Shown in pieces: positions 8,644 to 15,250 of a stretch of DNA of 64,000 bases. The notes under the pieces were generated by a model. The model searched no databases. It saw nothing but the letters and a program-made list of their open reading frames with translations, and was not told the DNA's origin. Each line of letters opens with the position of its first letter. Positions within the stretch are counted from its first letter, which is position 1. The DNA comes from Sulfuritalea sp. (lineage in GTDB: Bacteria; Pseudomonadota; Gammaproteobacteria; Burkholderiales; Rhodocyclaceae), in NCBI GenBank assembly GCA_016716965.1, contig JADJUP010000002.1, positions 88,167 through 152,166 of the forward strand. The letters run 5' to 3'. Position numbers and translations under genes: made by a program.

Positions 8644-8913
8644 TCACTCTGCTTCCCCGAACTTGCCGGCGATCAGGTCGAGGATCTGCTGCAGCGCTTC
8701 GTCGGCACGCTCACCTTCGGTATCGACAATCACTGTCGAACCCTTGCCGGCAGCCAGCATCATCACGCCCATGATGCTCTTGGCGTTGATGCGACGACTG
8801 CCGCGCTCCATCCAGACCTCGCAGGGAAAGGAACCGGCGAGCTGGGTGAGCTTGGCCGAGGCGCGCGCATGGAGGCCCAGCTTGTTGAGGATTTCGGCTT
8901 CGGCGCGTGGCAT
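8644..8913 (-). CDS. ptsH: Phosphocarrier protein HPr
   Basis: An 89-residue phosphocarrier between EI and EIIA. The catalytic His15 is in NKLGLHARAS. Ser46 in INAKSIMGVMML is the residue phosphorylated by HPr kinase in organisms that have it, so this HPr keeps both regulatory and catalytic sites. The C-terminal part ERADEALQQILDLI is typical. It ends 31 bases before ptsI and starts 12 bases after the EIIA stop, indicating one transcript. Confidence 0.96.
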   Translation of the reverse strand: MPRAEAEILNKLGLHARASAKLTQLAGSFPCEVWMERGSRRINAKSIMGVMMLAAGKGSTVIVDTEGERADEALQQILDLIAGKFGEAE

Positions 8914-8925
8914 GGCCGTCCCGAA

Positions 8926-9315
8926 CTAGTGCTTCAGCATGTTCAGCACCCCGTCACGGCCGCCGGCGACGGCGCGGGTGACGAGGGTTTCCATGTCCTT
9001 GTCGCGGTAGGTCAGCGCGCGCAGCAACATGGGCAGGTTGACACCGGCCACGCCTTCGACGCGCCCCGGGTCGAGCAGCTTCATGGCGAGATTGGAAGGC
9101 GATGCGCCATAGATGTCGGTAAGGATCAGTACCCCTTGCCCGGTATCCACCAGCTTCAGCATGTCGCGCGCCAGCGGTAGCGCATCGAGCGGATCGTCCT
9201 GCGCGGCGACGCCGAGCTGGGCGATCTGCAGCGGCCGCTTGTTGAGCACGTGGCAGGCGCACTGGATCAGCGCTTCACCGTAGGTGCTGTGGGTAAGGAG
9301 GAACAGTCCGATCAT
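8926..9315 (-). CDS. PTS EIIA component of the mannose/fructose type
   Basis: A 129-residue single-domain EIIA of the Man family. The phospho-acceptor is His9 in IGLFLLTHSTYGEAL, and the fold motifs GVLILTDIYGASPSNLAMKL and GVNLPMLLRALTYRDKDMETL are clear. A free-standing EIIA-Man with no EIIB, EIIC or EIID cannot transport sugar, so it is expected to be a phosphorylation-dependent regulator, as in the incomplete PTS of many proteobacteria. It is the first of the EIIA-HPr-EI genes. Confidence 0.94.
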   Translation of the reverse strand: MIGLFLLTHSTYGEALIQCACHVLNKRPLQIAQLGVAAQDDPLDALPLARDMLKLVDTGQGVLILTDIYGASPSNLAMKLLDPGRVEGVAGVNLPMLLRALTYRDKDMETLVTRAVAGGRDGVLNMLKH

Positions 9316-9324
9316 GGCGGCATT

Positions 9325-9513
9325 CTATCGGAAGGCGAACCATGCCAAAGCGAACGCGACCGCGGCGAGCAGGGCCAGCGCGATGCGCCGGGCCCAACGC
9401 GCCTTTTGTGCTTCGAGTTCGTTTTCCGCGTCGACGATGCGACGGATGCGGCGCATGGCGGCGATGCCGACGGTGCGGCGCACGTTGCGTTCCATGTCGG
9501 GATCGACTGTCAT
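9325..9513 (-). CDS. Small single-membrane-segment protein (62 aa)
   Basis: A 62-residue protein with a basic helical N-terminal part (MERNVRRTVGIAAMRRIRRI), a charged linker (DAENELEAQKARWARR) and one C-terminal hydrophobic segment (IALALLAAVAFALAWFAF). It looks like a tail-anchored inner-membrane protein. The ATG at 9511-9513 overlaps the apbE stop (9510-9512) and the gene ends 9 bases before EIIA, so it belongs to the same operon. I do not recognise the family; the position between apbE and the PTS genes suggests a housekeeping role. Confidence 0.7.
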   Translation of the reverse strand: MTVDPDMERNVRRTVGIAAMRRIRRIVDAENELEAQKARWARRIALALLAAVAFALAWFAFR

Positions 9514-10556
9514 TGGACTACCTCCGGTTTCAGGTCCGGTACTTCGATCTTGATGCGCGCGTGCATTTCCGGGGTCGCCTGTACCGTACCATCAGCGCCG
9601 ACTTTCAGCACCGCGGAAACACCGAGTTTCTGCGCCATGATGCGCCAGTCGCGGCCGGCGATGAAAATCGGCTTGGACAGGGCGTCGGACTTCATGCCCA
9701 CCGCGGACCCCGGTGCCACCAGCACCGTCACCGCCTGCGTGCCCTCGGCAGGAAAGCCGCTGCGCGGATCGAGCAGATGCGGATAGCGCCGCCCGCCGAT
9801 CTCGAAAAATCGGTGGTAGTCGCCCGAGGTGCCGATGGCTTCGCCGTCGCGCAGGTCCAGCGTGGCCAGCGGCGCGCCGCCCACGGACTGCGGGCGTGGG
9901 TGCTGGATGCCGATGCGCCACGGTGTGCCGGCACCGTCGCGGCTGCCCAGCGCCATGACGTTGCCACCGATGTTGATCAGCGCGTTGGCGATGCCGTCCT
10001 GCCGGAGCGAGGCAGCGGCACGATCGAGCGCGACGCCCTTGAGGTAACCGCCGAAGTCGATGGCCACGCTCCGGTTGCGGCTCTGAACCCGATTGCCGTC
10101 GAGCCGAAGGTCGGCAATCGACGGATGCTGCGCTACCAGCGCCGCCACCGAGCCCGGCTCGGGCAGGCGCGGCTGGATGTCATCGGTATGGAAGCCCCAC
10201 AATGCGATCAGGCGTCCGACGCCGGGATCAAACAGGTGGTCGCCGGCCGCGGCGACGGCCTGCGCTTCACGGATGAAGGCGGCGAATTCCGGTGAAACGT
10301 CCTTGCTGCGGCCGGCGGAGATGGCCTCGTTGAGTGCCGAAAGTTCCGATGGCTGCCACGCGTGGTAAGTGCGATGCAGGTAGTCGAAATCCTGCAGTAC
10401 CCGATTGGCCGCGGCGCGCGCCCGCTCCTCGGGCACCCCGGCGATCGCCAGGTCGACGCGGGTGCCGAAGACATAGGATTCCTGCCGCCAGGGCGCCGGC
10501 TGCCCGCAGGCCGCGAGCAGGCAGGCCGCGACGAGCAGGCTCAGGAGGCGGAACAA
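9510..10556 (-). CDS. apbE: ApbE family FAD:protein FMN transferase lipoprotein
   Basis: Predicted periplasmic lipoprotein of 348 residues that covalently attaches FMN to target flavoproteins. The start FRLLSLLVAACLLAACGQ is a lipoprotein signal with lipobox LAAC at about residues 14-17. Family motifs are ESYVFGTRVDLAI, IDFGGYLKGVALDRA, INIGGNVMALG and TVLVAPGSAVGMKSDALSKPI. No ATG exists at the right place; TTG at 10554-10556 is the best start, although the GGAG just before it leaves almost no spacing, so the exact start is uncertain. It overlaps the end of gshB by 16 bp. No Rnf or Nqr target gene is nearby. Confidence 0.88.
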   Translation of the reverse strand: MFRLLSLLVAACLLAACGQPAPWRQESYVFGTRVDLAIAGVPEERARAAANRVLQDFDYLHRTYHAWQPSELSALNEAISAGRSKDVSPEFAAFIREAQAVAAAGDHLFDPGVGRLIALWGFHTDDIQPRLPEPGSVAALVAQHPSIADLRLDGNRVQSRNRSVAIDFGGYLKGVALDRAAASLRQDGIANALINIGGNVMALGSRDGAGTPWRIGIQHPRPQSVGGAPLATLDLRDGEAIGTSGDYHRFFEIGGRRYPHLLDPRSGFPAEGTQAVTVLVAPGSAVGMKSDALSKPIFIAGRDWRIMAQKLGVSAVLKVGADGTVQATPEMHARIKIEVPDLKPEVVQ

Positions 10557-11488
10557 CTCCGTTCCAGAGCGTCGATGGCCATGGCAGCGACATCGAAGCG
10601 CGTCTGCTGGGCGATCTCGACGAAGCAGGTGGGGCTGGTGACGTTGATCTCGGTCAGGCTGTCGCCGATCACGTCCAGCCCGACGATCAGGAGGCCGCGC
10701 GCCCAGAGGATCGGCGCCAGCGCTTCGGCGATCTCGCGGTCGCGCCCCAGCAGCGGACGCGCCACGCCCTTGCCCCCGGCGGCGAGGTTGCCGCGCGATT
10801 CGCCGGCCTTGGGGATGCGCGCCAGGCAGTAGGGCACCGGTGCGCCGGCGATCAGCAGGATGCGCTTGTCGCCATGGCTGATGGCCGGCAAGTAGCGCTG
10901 GGCCATGATGCTGCGCGCGCCGAAGCCGGTCAGGGTCTCGACGATGACATTGCGATTGGGGTCGTCCTTCAGCACACGGAAGATGCTGCTGCCGCCCATG
11001 CCGTCGAGCGGCTTGAGGATGACGTCCTCCAGTTCGTCGATGAAGGCATGGATGTCGGCCGGATCGCGCGCGATCAGCGTGGTCGGCGCGTAGTGCGGAA
11101 ACTCGGCGATGGCAACCTTCTCGGAGTGGTCGCGGATCGAGCGCGGCTTGTTCCAGATGCGCGCGCCCTCGGCCTCGGCACGTTCCAGCAGCCAGGTGGC
11201 GGCGACGTATTCGAAATCGAAGGGCGGGTCCTGCCGCATCAGCACGGCGTCGTAGGCGGTAAGTGGCAGCACGGATTCTTCGGTGACGGAGTACCACGCC
11301 GTGTCGTCGGCGCCGACTTCCAGGCGCTGCGCGCGCGCGGCAACGCAGCCGTCGCGCCAGGTCAGCGCCGCGCGCTGGATGGTCGATATCTCGTGCCCGC
11401 GCTTCGCGGCGCAGCGCATCATCGCGACGCTGGAATCCTTGTAGGCCTTGATATCCTCCAGCGGATCGACGATGAAGGCCAGTTTCAC
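10541..11488 (-). CDS. gshB: Glutathione synthetase
   Basis: ATP-grasp enzyme joining gamma-glutamylcysteine to glycine. The 315-residue protein starts MKLAFIVDPLEDIKAYKDSS from a GTG at 11486-11488 and shows RQDPPFDFEYV, the ATP-grasp segments DVILKPLDGMGGSSIF and RYLPAI..GDKRILLI, and the C-terminal GLDVIGDSLTEINVTSPTC. Length and motif order match bacterial GshB. Its GTG overlaps the gshA stop by 4 bp, so the two steps of glutathione synthesis are translationally coupled. apbE follows on the same transcript. Confidence 0.96.
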   Translation of the reverse strand: MKLAFIVDPLEDIKAYKDSSVAMMRCAAKRGHEISTIQRAALTWRDGCVAARAQRLEVGADDTAWYSVTEESVLPLTAYDAVLMRQDPPFDFEYVAATWLLERAEAEGARIWNKPRSIRDHSEKVAIAEFPHYAPTTLIARDPADIHAFIDELEDVILKPLDGMGGSSIFRVLKDDPNRNVIVETLTGFGARSIMAQRYLPAISHGDKRILLIAGAPVPYCLARIPKAGESRGNLAAGGKGVARPLLGRDREIAEALAPILWARGLLIVGLDVIGDSLTEINVTSPTCFVEIAQQTRFDVAAMAIDALERSCSAS

Positions 11489-12780
11489 GACGGCTCCACC
11501 GGCGCGGCGCGTTCAAGTTCGAGCGAGGCGGCGAGCATCGCCAGGCGCGCGATCACGCCGTAGGCATAGAAGCGGTTGGGCGGCGCGTCGGGCGCGAGAT
11601 GGGTGTCCGGCAGGCTGCAGCCGGTCTCGAAGGCCAGCGGCTTGAAGGTCATGCCCGGCGCATTGAGGTTCTCGTCGATGCCGCGCGCCGTATTGACCCG
11701 GTAAAAGCCGCCGACGACGTAACGGTCGATCATGTACACCACCGGTTCGGCGGTACCCTCGTCGACGCGCTCGAAGGTGGGCACGCCTTCCTGGATGATG
11801 ACCTCGGTGACCTGCAGGCCCTCCTTGACCACGGCCATCTTGTTGCGCTGCTTGCGGTTGAGGTTCTTTACCTCGCTGGCGTCCTTCACCGTCATGATGC
11901 CCATGCCATAAGTGCCGGCATCGGCCTTGACGATGACGAAGGGCTCGGATTCGATGCCGTATTCCTTGTACTTGGCGCGCATCCGGTAAAGCAGCGTGTC
12001 GATATTGGCGGCCAGGCATTCCTCGCCGGAGCGCTCGTGGAAGTTCACCTTGCCGCAGGTCTCGAACTCGGAATTGATCAGCCAGGGGTCGATGCCCAAC
12101 TCGTTGGCGAAGGCGATCGCGACGTCCTGGTAGGCGGCGAAATGCTTCGACTTGCGGCGTACGTGCCAACCGGCCCACAGCGGCGGGATCAGGAACTGCT
12201 CGTGGATATTCTCGAGGATGGCCGGCACGCCGGCGGACAGGTCGTTGTTGAGCAGGATGGCGCAGGGATCGAAGTCGTCAAGACCGAGCCGGCGGCCGTC
12301 GGTGCCGATGCGCTTCAACGGTTCCAGCACGAGTTTGTGGCCGTCGGGCAGGTCCAGCGTGGTGGGCGTTGTGATCTCCGGCAGCAGGCTGCCGACGCGC
12401 ACGTTGAGGCCGGTGTGGCCGAGGATGGTCGCCAGGCGCGCGACGTTCATCAGGTAGAACTGGTTGCGCGTGTGGTTCTCGGGAATCAGCAGGAGGTTTC
12501 TTGCCTCGGGGCAGATCTTCTCGATCGCCGACATCGCGGCCTGGACGCACAGGGGCAGAAAGGCCGGGTTGAGGTTGTTGAAGCCGCCGGGGAACAGGTT
12601 GGTGTCGACGGGTGCGAGCTTGAAGCCGGCATTGCGCAGGTCGACCGAGCTGTAGAACGGCGGCGTGTGCTCCAGCCACTGGGTGCGAAGCCAGCGCTCG
12701 ACGGTGGTGCCGTTGTCGAGGATGCGGCGTTCGAGGTCGAGCAGCGGACCGGTCAGCGCGGTAGTGAGATGTGGAACCAT
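11485..12780 (-). CDS. gshA: Glutamate-cysteine ligase (proteobacterial TIGR02049-type)
   Basis: Catalyses the first step of glutathione synthesis. The 431-residue protein is not the E. coli type but the form found in Acidithiobacillus and many betaproteobacteria. It has DTNLFPGGFNNLNPAF near residue 60, LLIPENHTRNQFYL, SEFETCGKVNFHERSGEECL and an ATP-grasp-like VIVKADAGTYGMGIMTVKD. It is followed directly by gshB with a 4-bp overlap. A perfect 24-bp inverted repeat lies just upstream of its start codon and may affect expression. Confidence 0.94.
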   Translation of the reverse strand: MVPHLTTALTGPLLDLERRILDNGTTVERWLRTQWLEHTPPFYSSVDLRNAGFKLAPVDTNLFPGGFNNLNPAFLPLCVQAAMSAIEKICPEARNLLLIPENHTRNQFYLMNVARLATILGHTGLNVRVGSLLPEITTPTTLDLPDGHKLVLEPLKRIGTDGRRLGLDDFDPCAILLNNDLSAGVPAILENIHEQFLIPPLWAGWHVRRKSKHFAAYQDVAIAFANELGIDPWLINSEFETCGKVNFHERSGEECLAANIDTLLYRMRAKYKEYGIESEPFVIVKADAGTYGMGIMTVKDASEVKNLNRKQRNKMAVVKEGLQVTEVIIQEGVPTFERVDEGTAEPVVYMIDRYVVGGFYRVNTARGIDENLNAPGMTFKPLAFETGCSLPDTHLAPDAPPNRFYAYGVIARLAMLAASLELERAAPVEPS

Positions 12781-12782
12781 TT

Positions 12783-12844
12783 CAGGGATCAGGTATCAGG
12801 AATCAGGAATCGGAGGATAACTGATTCCTGATACCTGATCCCTG
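12783..12844. repeat. Perfect 24-bp inverted repeat built from ATCAGG heptamers
   Basis: Arms 12783-12806 and 12821-12844 are exact reverse complements around a 14-nt loop. Each arm is itself a run of near-tandem heptamers of the type ATCAGGN (GATCAGG, TATCAGG, AATCAGG). It fills the gap between the methyltransferase stop (12848) and the gshA start (12780). As RNA it would fold into a very stable hairpin, acting as terminator or blocking the gshA ribosome site. There is no U-run, so intrinsic termination is uncertain. Confidence 0.8.
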
Positions 12845-12847
12845 GCG

Positions 12848-14026
12848 CTACACCAGACCCTTGACCGCGAACTCGGCGAATCCCTCGGGCAGCAGGGCCT
12901 GTTCCAGGCTGCGCTGGGCAAAGAGGAAGCGGCCGTCGCAGACGAAGCCGAGCTCGCTCCAGTCGACGTCGTTGAGCATTTCCGCCAGGCGCCGCAGTTC
13001 GGCATCCTTCAGGTTTGCGCGGTGGGGAAACAGTGCGATCACCGCGCCGTCATAGTTGGTGCATGGATGCAGGAAGAACGGGCGCGCGTTTCGCGTCTTG
13101 CCATTGACGTAGATGCGCGGCGCGTCGGAAATGTAGTGGCGACGGCCCCACTTCCACCAGTTGTTCTCGTCGAAGCGCGTTACGCGGCGCGCCAGCAGGC
13201 GTTCCTTGTGTTGCTCCAGCCAGGCGATCGGGCCTTCGCGGTCGCGCCAGATCATGCGTCGCGTCTCGCCGCTTTGCGCGGTCTTCGAGCAGACGAAATC
13301 GGCGTTGGCGAACTCCGCGTTGCTGAAGATCTCGTCGGCGCCGGACACCGCGCCGACCTTGACGGCGAACACGCTGGCCAGGGGCAGGCTGTAGATACCG
13401 CGCGTGAACATCAGCTGCCCGCCGGACAAGGCCATGCGCCGGCCGTCAGCCAGGCGGTGGCTGGTGTTGCCTTTCTCGAAGCGCCAGATCGCGCAGTTGG
13501 GAGTGGCGCCGGCGAATATTTTGGCGTCGCCGAGGTCCTCGAAATCGGTGATGGTGCCCTGGTCGCTGAGCCAGGTATTGAGCCGCCCGGCACCGGTGGC
13601 CTTGAGGAAATCGCGCGGCGTGATGAGTATCAGTTCACCGCCCGGTGCAAGATGGCGCACGCACTTCTCGATGAAATGCAGGTAGAGGTTGGCATGGCCG
13701 TCGAGCAGGCTGGACGCCAGGCGCAGCGCGGTTTCCGGCAGGATGTCGCGCGCCTTCACATAGGGCGGATTGCCGATGATGGTGGCGAACTTCTCGGTTT
13801 CCGGATAGGCGAAAAAATCGAGGTTGAGGGCGCCGGGCGGGCAGTGGGCGGGATCAATTTCGATCGCCACGCAGCCGGGAATGCGGTTCGAGAAGGCGCC
13901 GTCGCCGCAGGCGGGGTCGAGCACGCGGCCATGGTTGCGGCGCAGGTTGAGCATGCGCACAACGATTTCAGGAGGGGTAAAGACCTGCCCGTAGCGGGCT
14001 ATGTCAAGAGTCGGCGCTGGCAGCAC
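12848..14026 (-). CDS. N6-adenine DNA methyltransferase, solitary
   Basis: Class I SAM-dependent DNA methyltransferase of about 392 residues. Near the N-terminus it has ARYGQVFTPPEIVVRML, then the SAM motif DPACGDGAF (about 37-45) and the catalytic motif NPPY (about 86-89), which marks an amino-methylating enzyme; later blocks LYLHFIEKCVRHLAPGGELI and KATGAGRLNTW look like a type IIG/Eco57I-like target region. No restriction subunit is adjacent. No suitable ATG exists; the GTG at 14024-14026 lies inside a copy of the dispersed repeat, so the first residues (LPAPTLD) are repeat-encoded. An ATG at 14149 would overlap DUF2782 by 67 bp and is less likely. Confidence 0.78.
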   Translation of the reverse strand: MLPAPTLDIARYGQVFTPPEIVVRMLNLRRNHGRVLDPACGDGAFSNRIPGCVAIEIDPAHCPPGALNLDFFAYPETEKFATIIGNPPYVKARDILPETALRLASSLLDGHANLYLHFIEKCVRHLAPGGELILITPRDFLKATGAGRLNTWLSDQGTITDFEDLGDAKIFAGATPNCAIWRFEKGNTSHRLADGRRMALSGGQLMFTRGIYSLPLASVFAVKVGAVSGADEIFSNAEFANADFVCSKTAQSGETRRMIWRDREGPIAWLEQHKERLLARRVTRFDENNWWKWGRRHYISDAPRIYVNGKTRNARPFFLHPCTNYDGAVIALFPHRANLKDAELRRLAEMLNDVDWSELGFVCDGRFLFAQRSLEQALLPEGFAEFAVKGLV

Positions 14027-14030
14027 GGCG
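14005..14030 (-). repeat. Dispersed repeat copy at the methyltransferase start
   Basis: In the minus-strand sense this reads CGCCGTGCTGCCAGCGCCGA then CTCTTG, one of at least seven copies of the family in this window. It supplies the likely start codon and first residues of the methyltransferase. Confidence 0.6.
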
Positions 14031-14033
14031 TTT

Positions 14034-14061
14034 GAAAGAAATCCCGGCGCGGGGCCGGGAT
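14034..14061 (-). terminator. Rho-independent terminator after the DUF2782 gene
   Basis: In the minus-strand sense, ATCCCGGC-CCCGC-GCCGGGAT forms a perfect 8-bp stem (arms 14054-14061 and 14041-14048) followed by TTCTTTC. It lies 22 bases after the DUF2782 stop and separates that gene from the methyltransferase. Confidence 0.75.
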
Positions 14062-14082
14062 CTTCGGCTTCGTTGGCAGCGA

Positions 14083-14415
14083 TCAGAACGTGCCGATCAC
14101 CCACATCGGCACGCGCAGGCCGGCATCCTTCGAATCCTGGCGCACCCACTGACCTTCTCCGCTGTGGTCGAGCAGGTAGTACGGCACGCCGTGCGACGGC
14201 GTCACCTTCATCATGTAGAGCTTGCCGCTGATGCGGAACTCCTCGACCTTGTCCTCGCCACGGCGGGTGATGGTGACCTGCGGTTCGAGTGCTTCATTGA
14301 GCGAGCCGGGCGGCGGCGGGGGCGGCTCGGGAATCGGCTCCAGTTTCGGCGGCTGGGTCTGCGCGGCGACATTCAGCGCAAGGGCGGAAAGCAACAGGAC
14401 GATGGTGCGGCGCAT
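14083..14415 (-). CDS. DUF2782 domain-containing exported protein
   Basis: A 110-residue secreted protein. Residues 1-19 form a signal peptide (MRRTIVLLLSALALNVAAQT), followed by a proline-rich spacer (PIPEPPPPPPG) and the DUF2782 region with TITRRGEDKVEEFRISGKLY, VTPSHGVPYYLLD and the end WVRQDSKDAGLRVPMWVIGTF. The family is small, periplasmic and of unknown function. It commonly sits next to polA in betaproteobacteria, as here. A terminator follows it. Confidence 0.88.
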   Translation of the reverse strand: MRRTIVLLLSALALNVAAQTQPPKLEPIPEPPPPPPGSLNEALEPQVTITRRGEDKVEEFRISGKLYMMKVTPSHGVPYYLLDHSGEGQWVRQDSKDAGLRVPMWVIGTF

Positions 14416-14482
14416 GGCAGATCCTCGGGGAGACGGCTCGCGCTGCGGAAATCCCGCGACGACGGCCCTTGGAGCAAGTTTA

Positions 14483-15235
14483 TCAAAGGTTCAGCAGCAA
14501 TTCGTGCTCTTCGGGCAGCGGTCCGAAGCCGCGCGATTCGTAGTGGTCGAAGATCGCCGCCACCACCGCCTCCGGTTCGTCGATGACCTGCAGCAGGTCC
14601 ATGTCCTCGGGATTGATCATGCCTTCGCTCACCAGCCGGTCGCGGAACCAGTCCAGCATCCCGGCCCAGAACTCGGTGCCGACCAGGATCAGGGGGATGC
14701 GGGGCGTCTTGCCGGTCTGGATCAGGGTCAGCGCTTCGAGCAGCTCGTCCAGCGTGCCAAATCCGCCCGGCATTACCACGTAAGCGGCAGCGACCTTGAC
14801 GAACATGTACTTGCGGGCAAAGAAATGGCGGAAGCTCTGCGAGATGTCCTGGTAGTGGTTGGCCTGCTGCTCGTGCGGCAACTGGATGTTGAGGCCGATG
14901 GACATGCTCTTGCCTTCGAAGGCGCCCTTGTTGGCCGCTTCCATGACCCCCGGTCCGCCGCCGGACACGACGGAGAAGCCCGCGTCCGAAAGCAGGCGCG
15001 CAATTTTTTCCGTGAGCTGGTAGTAGTTCGAATCGGGACTGACACGCGCGCTGCCGAAGATCGATACTGCCGGCCGCACCGCCGCCAGGCGCTCGGTCGC
15101 CTCGACGAACTCTGCCATAATGCCGAACACCCGCCAGGCTTCGCGCGCACTGGTCGCGGTCTGCGCGGCGGAGCCGCCGTCGGCGCCGCGCGCGCCCCTG
15201 GCCAGGCTCTTCGGCAACTTGTCCTTTTCATTCAT
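14483..15235 (-). CDS. LOG-family protein (TIGR00730), possible cytokinin riboside 5'-phosphate phosphoribohydrolase
   Basis: A 250-residue Rossmann-like protein of the LOG family. It has the two glycine motifs VSGGGPGVMEAANKGA and MPGGFGTLDELLEALT, the latter with the PGGxGTxxE pattern needed for nucleoside-monophosphate hydrolysis, and ends DHYESRGFGPLPEEHELLLNL. In bacteria these enzymes release ribose 5-phosphate from nucleotide monophosphates; in this organism the role is probably nucleotide salvage. The first 40 residues are a less conserved extension. It is divergent from polA, with start codons only 15 bp apart. Confidence 0.9.
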   Translation of the reverse strand: MNEKDKLPKSLARGARGADGGSAAQTATSAREAWRVFGIMAEFVEATERLAAVRPAVSIFGSARVSPDSNYYQLTEKIARLLSDAGFSVVSGGGPGVMEAANKGAFEGKSMSIGLNIQLPHEQQANHYQDISQSFRHFFARKYMFVKVAAAYVVMPGGFGTLDELLEALTLIQTGKTPRIPLILVGTEFWAGMLDWFRDRLVSEGMINPEDMDLLQVIDEPEAVVAAIFDHYESRGFGPLPEEHELLLNL

Positions 15236-15250
15236 TTAGCATCGATCTCC

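Noticed and set aside
14026..14149. ATG at 14149 as the methyltransferase start
   Set aside because: It would overlap DUF2782 by 67 bp and cross its terminator; the added residues are not conserved-looking.
14222..15250. Open frame extending polA upstream by 340 codons
   Set aside because: It runs antisense to DUF2782 and the LOG gene; the normal PolA start MPTLLLVDGSSYLYRAF is at 15251.
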